Positions 7,926 to 13,173 of a stretch of DNA of 64,000 bases are shown one piece after another. Every line of letters begins with the position of its first letter. Position 1 is the first letter of the stretch. The stretch is from Flavobacteriales bacterium (GTDB lineage Bacteria; Bacteroidota; Bacteroidia; Flavobacteriales_D; Parvicellaceae). A program made the position numbers and the translations under genes. The stretch covers positions 1 through 64,000 of the forward strand of contig JAHDGY010000002.1 of the NCBI GenBank assembly GCA_020631555.1, given 5' to 3'. Under the pieces are notes generated by a model. That model was not told the origin of the DNA. It saw nothing but the letters and a program-made list of their open reading frames with translations, and made no database searches.

Positions 7926-8515
7926 GCTTCTTCGTATTTAGCCAGAACATCGTCGTAACGCATCCGGTAATATTTCTTACCCTCAATCTCTATCGGAACA
8001 TCGCTGTGCTTCTTGAAATGCACTCGGTCCCCAACTTTTAAATCCGTTATGCTGCGCTCGTCAAGGTGAGCAACTTTAGCTGATTGAACCAGATCGGGAG
8101 AGGACTTATGCAAACCAATATCAGAATCAAAATAGAAGTTGTCCCGCTCCGTCTCTGGTTCCATTAACAGAAATAAAGAAAGCGTTTGAATGCGGCCATC
8201 TCGAACCGCACAGTAAATCTGGTCGTAGTGAACTTTGTAGTAAGTTTTCCCGTCAATTTCGTGACGGTTTTCAGTAGAAACTGTGTGGAAGTGAAAGTAG
8301 ATTTTGTCACCGACTTCCAAATCCATTGTCGTGCTAGAATTGCTCAGTCGCTTCGGAGTTGCCACCACGTAGCCGTATTCCGTTACGTGCTTCAACTCGC
8401 AACCCGGATCACCCGCAATCACCAAATCCAAAGTGAATCCAGAATCCGTCACCAGCTTGTCGGCATACTCCTGATCCGTGGTGAAATAAACGTAATCCTT
8501 AATCGGCTGTATCAT
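7922..8515 (-). CDS. Two-domain GroES-like (Cpn10) phage protein
   Basis: A 197-residue protein made of two GroES-fold repeats. Each ends with the Cpn10 signature: LEVGDKIYFHFHT followed by IDGKTYYKVHYDQIYCAV in the first half, and LKVGDRVHFKKHS followed by IEGKKYYRMRYDDVLA in the second. Host GroES is about 95 residues with a single copy, so this is a tandem version. Some phages bring their own co-chaperonin (T4 gp31) so that the host GroEL can fold the capsid protein; that role is inferred. I chose the ATG at 8515 rather than the TTG at 8539, because the predicted promoter -7 box covers 8537-8544 and the Cpn10 fold normally starts at the MIQPIKDYV-like strand. The stop overlaps the dcm ATG (ATGA). 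Confidence 0.72.
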   Translation of the reverse strand: MIQPIKDYVYFTTDQEYADKLVTDSGFTLDLVIAGDPGCELKHVTEYGYVVATPKRLSNSSTTMDLEVGDKIYFHFHTVSTENRHEIDGKTYYKVHYDQIYCAVRDGRIQTLSLFLLMEPETERDNFYFDSDIGLHKSSPDLVQSAKVAHLDERSITDLKVGDRVHFKKHSDVPIEIEGKKYYRMRYDDVLAKYEEA

Positions 8516-8536
8516 AGCTTCAAATCGTTTCTGGGA

Positions 8537-8567
8537 CAAACCTACAATGGGTATTTATCATGATCAA
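8537..8567 (-). promoter_or_regulatory. Host-type promoter of the leftward phage operon
   Basis: On the minus strand TAGGTTTG (8544-8537) is an exact match to the Bacteroidota -7 box TAnnTTTG, and CTTG (TTG at 8567-8565) lies 20 bases upstream as the -33 element. The predicted start of transcription falls about 15 bases before the ATG at 8515. It would drive the GroES-like to primase operon using the host primary sigma factor. Confidence 0.55.
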
Positions 8568-9064
8568 GCACAGCTATACAAGTGTTTGATAAGAGTTCAG
8601 TCTAGAAAAATTTTTGGGGTGGTTTTGATGGGAAAACACCCTGTACATAGGCGATTGGAGTTATAAATAGTGAAACAGGGTGGGGTGCAAAAAGGGAAAG
8701 CGGATTTGTAAAAGGGGGTGGGTCTGGATGTAGAATGCCACGTTTTGGTAGCCGTTAGTTTATACGTAACTATTAGGCCGGATTGTAAGCTGTTTTAAAC
8801 AAGCTGTTTATATTTTTATGCACCGATTGTACATGCAGAATGTACACGAATGTTTATCTGGCAGGGAAAATCGAAAGGGAAAATCTAACCTGACTAAAGC
8901 TCAGTAAATTGACCTCGCTTGTAACTAATTGATAATCAATGGCGTGCACGCTTAAGCTACTCAAAACCAATCTGTTAACCTCTATCTTGTGTCACAACTT
9001 AACGCTTCTGAAACCCTTAATTGGCGCGGGTTTTGCGGTTTTTTCCGTAAATTGAGTAGCAGTT
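8568..9064. other. Divergent non-coding control region of the element
   Basis: About 500 bases without a plausible gene lie between the leftward and rightward arms. It holds a hairpin at 8617-8641 (GGGTG and TTTT arms), G-rich stretches around 8660-8720, a direct repeat AAGCTGTTT at 8787-8795 and 8801-8809, and the inverted repeat at 8828-8846. Such a region would be expected to carry operators and possibly an origin of replication; no firm assignment is possible. Confidence 0.45.
8828..8846. promoter_or_regulatory. Inverted repeat TGTACAT-N5-ATGTACA, candidate operator
   Basis: Two perfect 7-base arms separated by GCAGA sit in the divergent control region. The dimension suits a dimeric repressor site. 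No regulator can be tied to it directly; the nearest candidate is the winged-helix protein at 9065-9418. Confidence 0.4.
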
Positions 9065-9418
9065 ATGGCGATATTCGACGGCAAAGATTTGATAAGATTT
9101 CACGCTCATTCGCGCAAGGTTATCCGCAATATTAAGGAACGCCACGGAATTACTATCGGATTGTTCGAGATTCTTTGCGCTAGTTACGATCAGCAAGAAA
9201 TTAACGGCGGTTTCTTCTTTTCGTCGCAGCTACGCGAGCGACTGCCTACAATTGGCGTGCAGAACTTGTACCGATCCCTGAGAAAGCTAATCGAGGCAAA
9301 TTGTTTATCCTGTAGCCTTCGCACCGACTCGGGGCGTGGTAATTTCTACATCGTGACCGGAACAGGCGAATCTGTGTTGAGGGATTACGTCAGGCAGCTA
9401 AGGGAACTAGAAAATTGA
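9065..9418 (+). CDS. Small winged-helix-like protein, possible phage regulator
   Basis: A 117-residue basic protein whose middle part reads like a winged-helix domain: a GLFEILCASYDQQEINGGFF helix, a SSQLRERLPTIGVQNLYRSL helix-turn-helix-like segment, a KLIEANCLSC helix, and a wing made of RTDSGRGNFYIV. The C-terminus is helical. There is no signal peptide or membrane segment. It is the first rightward gene after the control region, a common position for a phage repressor or activator, and MarR-like topology would fit. I do not recognise a named family, so the DNA-binding role is an inference from pattern and position. Confidence 0.6.
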   Translation: MAIFDGKDLIRFHAHSRKVIRNIKERHGITIGLFEILCASYDQQEINGGFFFSSQLRERLPTIGVQNLYRSLRKLIEANCLSCSLRTDSGRGNFYIVTGTGESVLRDYVRQLRELEN

Positions 9419-9484
9419 GGGCTAACCGTCGGGCGTATCCGTCAGTTTTCCTAACTGAAAACTTTCTCACATATACGCGCGCCT

Positions 9485-9520
9485 TATCTAGTTCTTGTAT
9501 CTAGTTAATTGTATCTAGTT
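9485..9520 (+). repeat. Three tandem copies of TATCTAGTT
   Basis: Copies at 9485-9493, 9498-9506 and 9512-9520 are exact and spaced 13 and 14 bases apart, with TG preceding the second and third. This is near 1.3 helical turns, so not all copies face the same side. Possible iterons or regulator sites; function unknown. Confidence 0.5.
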
Positions 9521-9869
9521 CATTCCTTATATATGTAAATAAAGAATCTTTTGGGGGTAACTAAAAAATGTTTCGCAGTAACGAAAGAATCTTTAGTGCT
9601 TCTGCCGAGAAACGATAATCTTTTTTCGTAGTGCAAAGTAGCAAGACTACTACTTACTACTATTTAAGTAGTATTATCAGCTATTTAACAAGTTTGCTTT
9701 TTTTTAACAAGAATAATTTTCAGAACTAGTTGTAAATCAATGATTAAAAATAAAGCGTTTATTTTGTTTACTATGTATACTTAGTTTACTTATATTTGTA
9801 CCCTCAGTTTGGCGCGAAAAGCGATTAAAAAAAACTTTTAGCTGTCGTTACTTCGGAAAGAAATAATTA

Positions 9870-9877
9870 TACATTTG
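9870..9877 (+). promoter_or_regulatory. Candidate -7 box (TACATTTG) for the rightward genes
   Basis: An exact TAnnTTTG match; a second exact match, TATATTTG, is at 9791-9798. Neither has a convincing -33 element at ideal spacing, so the calls are modest. Either would yield a leader of more than 100 bases before the ATG at 10017. Confidence 0.35.
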
Positions 9878-9954
9878 CTCTTGAAAGCTGCTAACAAAGG
9901 CTCAAAGAGACATTTAACCCAGAAAATAACTAACGAATAATAACAAAAAGAAAA

Positions 9955-9982
9955 AGCCCCAAGTGGTGAGACACTCAGGGCT
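9955..9982 (+). promoter_or_regulatory. Leader hairpin before the small membrane protein
   Basis: AGCCC (9955-9959) pairs with GGGCT (9978-9982), and inner AGTG pairs with CACT around a six-base loop. It lies about 35 bases upstream of the ATG at 10017. No long U-run follows, so it is more likely a structured leader than a terminator. Confidence 0.4.
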
Positions 9983-10016
9983 AGATCAAAAAAACAATTT
10001 TTTAATCTTTATTCCT

Positions 10017-10274
10017 ATGAACAAAAGTACAGAAAGTACCTTAAACTTGGGTACAATTCAGACAAAAAACAGTTTAGCAACAGTTACAACGGGGCAAAGT
10101 AGTTCAGCTTCAAGCCCATTTTTCAAACGAGTATTTAAACCAAAATCAAGGGCAAAGTTTCTTGTTCGCATGTTAAGTTGGCGCGGCTTGGGTTGGCAAC
10201 GTCCAGCGTTTGCGCTTACTGCATTCGGGTTTGTGGGATTAACCGTTTACACGATAGCAATTACCTACGCATAG
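10017..10274 (+). CDS. Small single-pass membrane protein, unknown
   Basis: An 85-residue protein starting at the ATG at 10017; an in-frame GTG at 9963 is unlikely because it lies inside the leader hairpin. The first 40 residues are rich in S, T, N and Q, a basic stretch around FFKRVFKPKSRAKFLVR follows, and the C-terminus is a hydrophobic helix (FALTAFGFVGLTVYTIAITY) that could span the membrane with the N-terminus in the cytoplasm. No family is recognised. Position early in the rightward arm is where phages often carry host-takeover or superinfection genes, but nothing in the sequence shows such a function. Confidence 0.45.
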   Translation: MNKSTESTLNLGTIQTKNSLATVTTGQSSSASSPFFKRVFKPKSRAKFLVRMLSWRGLGWQRPAFALTAFGFVGLTVYTIAITYA

Positions 10275-10368
10275 ACTTTTACGAAACTAAATAAGTCGGC
10301 GTTCTGTCGGCTGCGCTTCAGGTATTTGGAGCGCTTCAATTAATCATTTACACATTAACATTTAACAG

Positions 10369-10977
10369 ATGTATAAGGAAAATACACCCCGAATTTTCGT
10401 GGGAGATTACGCAAGTTATGCCGAAGGAAATCTTACAGGAGATTGGTTTGAATTAGACGACTATTCCGACAAAGACGAATTTTATGCAGCCATTAAAACA
10501 ATGTTTGCGGAGTTGGACAAAACCGACCCGTTAGACTCTGGCTTACTAAGAGAAGAGGCCATGTTTCAAGACTGGGAGTACATACCCGACGATTTTATAA
10601 GTGAAAGTTCAATAAGCCCGAAGTTCTGGGAATTCATGGAAGCGATTGAAGAAAAAGGATGGACCGAGGAAGAGTATGATTTTGTCATGGACAACGGGCT
10701 AGTTGACGCCGATTTAGACCGCGAAGACTTGATTGAGATCCAAAGCTTGATGAAACCCTATTACATTGCTAGGTCCACAGTTACTTATGCAGTAGTACAA
10801 GCTGGCTGCGTAAAAGAAACTGGCGAAACAATAATTCGTTTTGCGTCGGAAGAAGCTGCAAGGGAGTTTTTGAAATCGATTAAGGGAAAGTACACGCACT
10901 TCATAGTGCAGCAATTTCATGACGGCAAAAGTTGGCAAGATATGGAAGGAACTGTTCGGTGGGCTTATGACTGGTAA
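10369..10977 (+). CDS. ardA: ArdA-like antirestriction protein
   Basis: The N-terminal 110 residues follow the ArdA pattern: TPRIFVGDYASYAEGNLTGD, then WFELDDYSDKDEFYAAIKTMF, an acidic EAMFQDWEYIPDDF block, and a helix with EFMEAIEEKGWTEEE. ArdA proteins are acidic DNA mimics that inhibit type I restriction enzymes. At 202 residues this one is longer than the usual 165 or so; the last 70 residues (ITGET-type strand, a SEEAAREFLKSI helix and a final aromatic-rich strand) look like an extra small domain. The overall charge is strongly negative, as expected. It sits among small unknown genes in the rightward arm, with a terminator-like hairpin just after it. With the orphan Dcm it would give the element two layers of protection against restriction. 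Family call is good; extension unexplained. Confidence 0.75.
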   Translation: MYKENTPRIFVGDYASYAEGNLTGDWFELDDYSDKDEFYAAIKTMFAELDKTDPLDSGLLREEAMFQDWEYIPDDFISESSISPKFWEFMEAIEEKGWTEEEYDFVMDNGLVDADLDREDLIEIQSLMKPYYIARSTVTYAVVQAGCVKETGETIIRFASEEAAREFLKSIKGKYTHFIVQQFHDGKSWQDMEGTVRWAYDW

Positions 10978-10994
10978 CGGGTAATTTGGGAAAA

Positions 10995-11014
10995 AGCGGG
11001 GTGAAAGCTCCGCT
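10995..11014 (+). terminator. Terminator-like hairpin after ardA
   Basis: AGCGGGG (10995-11001) pairs with CTCCGCT (11008-11014), including one G-U pair, around a TGAAAG loop, 18 bases after the ardA stop. The following bases are ACTTTGG, a weak U-tract. Confidence 0.45.
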
Positions 11015-11101
11015 ACTTTGGATAATTTAATTGGAATAGCGAGTTTTGAGCAATTGATTTAGTAGTGTCAATTATTCAACTACAAAAGGTGTTAAGTTAG
11101 A

Positions 11102-11461
11102 ATGGCAAAGCGTAAGCCGAGTTTACATAAGTTTTTAGTTTCGTTTCAGGTAACTGGAATTTCGAAAGAAAAGGGCAATACTGATTCAAAGAAGGTCAAA
11201 GCTTATAGGCGTAGAGTCTATTTCCGTAAACACGAAATTGACGATGCGATCCTAGATCAAATCTTTGTTGACTATTCTAACAAAACTGTACCGCCGTTTC
11301 GCTCTCTTCAATATCTACACTTAGATATTAATGAAGAAGGGGAATTGGCATACTCGATAAATTACGATGGCGACGATCTTAGTGAAGTGTACATTGAGAT
11401 TATGGATACGTTTATTTACGGCTATAAAGAGCACTTGAAAGAAAAAAAATCTAGTCGCTAA
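11102..11461 (+). CDS. Unknown small protein of the element
   Basis: A 119-residue soluble protein with a lysine- and arginine-rich first half (KAYRRRVYFRKHEIDD) and an acidic second half (DINEEGELAYSINYDGDDLSE), ending in a basic tail. No family, signal peptide or membrane segment is visible. It starts from an ATG with no Shine-Dalgarno site, as usual in this phylum. It lies between ardA and a second small gene, all in the same orientation, and a 10-bp hairpin overlaps its 3' end. Location in a cluster with an antirestriction gene makes an accessory or counter-defence role possible but unproven. Confidence 0.5.
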   Translation: MAKRKPSLHKFLVSFQVTGISKEKGNTDSKKVKAYRRRVYFRKHEIDDAILDQIFVDYSNKTVPPFRSLQYLHLDINEEGELAYSINYDGDDLSEVYIEIMDTFIYGYKEHLKEKKSSR

Positions 11462-11486
11462 TAAAAGATCCCGTTAACTAGATTTT
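11446..11486 (+). terminator. Inverted repeat AAAATCTAGT / ACTAGATTTT
   Basis: Perfect 10-base arms at 11446-11455 and 11477-11486 span the stop codon of the preceding gene, with a 21-base loop. The second arm ends in TTTT, giving a short U-tract. It may be a weak terminator or a protein-binding site; its CTAGT core recalls the TATCTAGTT repeats at 9485. Confidence 0.4.
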
Positions 11487-11539
11487 GCGAGAGGAAAAAG
11501 AGTTGTACAATTGTCGATGAACATTAATTCATTGACAGA

Positions 11540-11743
11540 ATGAGTAACACAGCAACAGGTAGAATCAATCGCAAGGATTATCCAGCAGAATTAACTCCAG
11601 AAATCTTGAGGCAAGACGCAGAGTATGCTAATTATTCGGATCAGGAGGCATTTGAGGTAATAGAATTCATCGATCGATTTTCAGAAGTGTTAGCCAAGTT
11701 CGTCATGAGTGGATACTTAAACAAGGACAAAAGCCCAGTCTAG
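11540..11743 (+). CDS. Unknown 67-residue protein of the element
   Basis: A short, mainly acidic protein predicted to be helical, with a proline-rich RINRKDYPAELTPEIL start and a long amphipathic helix (SDQEAFEVIEFIDRFSEVLA). No recognised domain. It lies in line with its neighbours 45 bases before the winged-helix/resolvase-like gene. Codon composition resembles adjacent genes, which is the only support for it being expressed. Confidence 0.45.
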   Translation: MSNTATGRINRKDYPAELTPEILRQDAEYANYSDQEAFEVIEFIDRFSEVLAKFVMSGYLNKDKSPV

Positions 11744-11787
11744 GGTCTGTTACATAAACTTTAATTAAACATCTAAATTAAGCTACT

Positions 11788-12576
11788 ATGAATAATGGTA
11801 AGAGCATAGCTATGTCTAAAAATTCAGTATCGCAAGAAGATTTTCAAGCGGCATTATCAATGGTTCGTGTCTTATTGGACCGGTTAGAAAACAAAGTTTC
11901 AGAACCGAAAATCGACGTAGAAACCGAGGTTGATAATCCGAAATCCAAAGGAGATTTATCACAAAGGGAAGAAGAATTTTTGAAGGCTTTACCCAAGAAA
12001 TTTGATCGTGCAGAATATCTATTGGTTGGTGCGTATTTGGAAATTCCAGACGGTTCGGCAAAACGATATATCAAGCGTTTCTTGGACAAGGGGCTAATCA
12101 CTCGGAAGCGAACAAACGTTTACGAAAACAACACTATTATGAATTCTATTCCATCAACCAACTACATCGGCAACGCTGCTATTTACACCTTCCAAGAACC
12201 AAAAACTGACATCAAGGACGAGACAAAAACCATGATCGGCCAAATGAACCGAATCAACAAGTTTTTGAAGGGTAAGAAAATAAACGTTGTGGCCAGCTGT
12301 GGCGGTTTTAGAACAAAGAAAGGCACTAGCGACCTAGAACGTTTACGAGAAATTATTAGCTACGTAGAGCGCAGGAAAAACCTTGATTATTTAATTGTCG
12401 CTTCAGACGACAGACTTACTACGGATAGAGCAATGCTATCCAGATTCAAAAAGAGACTAGCAAAAAGCGGAATTGAAGTCCTAGCAGTAGGAGGTCAGAA
12501 AGTGAAAAAGCTCAACGGCAATACGCAATCGCTTTTTGATTTTGACGACACGACAGAAAGAGCTAAACGAGCATAA
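11788..12576 (+). CDS. Winged-helix protein with a resolvase-like C-terminal domain
   Basis: A 262-residue protein. Residues 1-50 are variable and probably helical. Residues 55-115 read as a winged helix, including FDRAEYLLVGAYLEIPD, a KRYIKRFLDKGLITRKR recognition-type helix and a wing. Residues 155-245 resemble a shortened serine-recombinase catalytic fold: a VVASCGGF strand with a serine near the nucleophile position, a LERLREIISYVERRKN helix, the strand LDYLIVASDDRLTTDR that resembles the DRL-x-R motif, and SRFKKRLAKSGIEVLAV. The usual arginine set around the serine is not evident, so catalysis is doubtful. It lies two genes from the tRNA junction, where an integrase would be expected. 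It could be a recombination factor or a regulator built on a dead recombinase fold; the domain call is tentative. Confidence 0.45.
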   Translation: MNNGKSIAMSKNSVSQEDFQAALSMVRVLLDRLENKVSEPKIDVETEVDNPKSKGDLSQREEEFLKALPKKFDRAEYLLVGAYLEIPDGSAKRYIKRFLDKGLITRKRTNVYENNTIMNSIPSTNYIGNAAIYTFQEPKTDIKDETKTMIGQMNRINKFLKGKKINVVASCGGFRTKKGTSDLERLREIISYVERRKNLDYLIVASDDRLTTDRAMLSRFKKRLAKSGIEVLAVGGQKVKKLNGNTQSLFDFDDTTERAKRA

Positions 12577-12602
12577 TTTATCAATCATTAAACATAGAAA
12601 TC

Positions 12603-12887
12603 ATGAACAAGAAAATTTTGGAAATAGACAACATAAACGGTGGTGAGTTGCATGAGCGATTTGATAGATTGGAAAGTAAATTCACGGATATTCTCTCTTG
12701 GATAAAACGAAATCCGGAAACAAAATTATTGACCAGAAAGCAAGTTTGCGAAATGCTTGGAATATCATTGGTGACGCTTTCGGCTTGGTGTGACAGAGGA
12801 GTTATCCCAAGTTACAAAGTCGGAAATTCGGTTCGATTTAAGGAATCGGAAGTTTTAGAATCTTTAAAAGAACGAGCACTAAAATAG
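12603..12887 (+). CDS. Excisionase-like helix-turn-helix protein
   Basis: A 94-residue protein with an N-terminal helix (LHERFDRLESKFTDILSWI) and a MerR/excisionase-type HTH: LLTRKQVCEMLGISLVTLSA followed by WCDRGVIPSYKVGNSVRFKE and a closing helix. This arrangement is typical of the small HTH_17 proteins of Bacteroidota mobile elements, many of which act as excisionases or as regulators of transfer. It is the last gene before the tRNA-Arg junction, the usual site for xis. No partner integrase is present beside it. The stop codon lies in the loop of a strong hairpin. The DNA-binding domain is secure; the excision role is inferred from location. Confidence 0.75.
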   Translation: MNKKILEIDNINGGELHERFDRLESKFTDILSWIKRNPETKLLTRKQVCEMLGISLVTLSAWCDRGVIPSYKVGNSVRFKESEVLESLKERALK

Positions 12888-12896
12888 GTGCTCGTT
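12871..12896 (+). terminator. Hairpin enclosing the stop codon of the excisionase-like gene
   Basis: AACGAGCAC (12871-12879) and GTGCTCGTT (12888-12896) form a 9-bp stem with the TAG stop in the loop. The tail is A-rich rather than U-rich on the plus strand, so it may be a terminator, an RNA-stability element or a site bound as DNA. Confidence 0.4.
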
Positions 12897-13025
12897 AAAT
12901 AAATTATAGCGATGGACGTTTTGTTTATTTCCTCTTATTTTAGGCTTCAAACAATGGCGAAAGTCGCTATAGATGAACTCAAAAACGCTAAAAAATTGAT
13001 GTGTAAAATGGTGAGTACTGGTTTA

Positions 13026-13065
13026 AAGCAAAACGGCCAACAATTTAATTGTCAGCCGTTTGCTT
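13026..13065 (-). terminator. Terminator of tRNA-Arg
   Basis: AAGCAAAACGGC (13026-13037) pairs with GCCGTTTGCTT (13055-13065) with one bulged A, and an inner ACAATT/AATTGT segment extends the stem. It lies 10 bases beyond the 3' end of the tRNA on the minus strand and is followed by TTT, fitting an intrinsic terminator. The tract may already be element sequence if the integration point is at the tRNA end. Confidence 0.6.
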
Positions 13066-13075
13066 TTGATAATTG

Positions 13076-13148
13076 TACTCCCGTCGGGACTCGAACCCAA
13101 ATCTACTGCTTAGGAGGCGGTTATTCTATCCTGTTGAACTACGGGAGC
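13076..13148 (-). tRNA. tRNA-Arg (anticodon CCU)
   Basis: The minus strand folds into a standard cloverleaf: acceptor GCTCCCG with CGGGAGT (G1-U72 wobble), T-arm TTGGG-TTCGAGT-CCCGA, and anticodon loop CTCCTAA giving anticodon CCU, which reads AGG. The anticodon stem ACCGC/GCAGT has one C-A mismatch. CCA is not encoded. The 3' half is the likely integration target of the element on its downstream side. Confidence 0.9.
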
Positions 13149-13173
13149 AGTTTGACCAATACTTTATTATTAT

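Larger units (their letters stand above)
9419..10016. other. AT-rich non-coding region with short repeats
   Basis: Roughly 600 bases with no supported gene. It contains three copies of TATCTAGTT (9485-9520), a weak inverted repeat TACTAC-N7-GTAGTA (9655-9673), two exact TAnnTTTG boxes on the plus strand (9791-9798 and 9870-9877), and a hairpin (9955-9982) just before the next gene. The combination suggests promoters and a structured leader for the small membrane-protein gene. Confidence 0.45.
1..13075. mobile_element. Right-hand part of an integrated phage-like element abutting tRNA-Arg
   Basis: The stretch carries phage genes absent from the core genome to its right: terminase, portal, phage-type Dcm, RuvC-like nuclease, GroES-like protein, ArdA-like antirestriction protein and an excisionase-like HTH. 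It stops at the 3' end of a tRNA-Arg gene, a classic target for site-specific integration, and housekeeping genes begin directly beyond. The genes form a leftward operon (8515 to 305) and a rightward arm (9065 to 12887) that diverge from a long non-coding region, as in many temperate phages. Capsid, tail, lysis and integrase genes are not visible, so the left end must lie outside the window or the element is incomplete. The exact attachment core cannot be defined without the left end. Confidence 0.75.
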
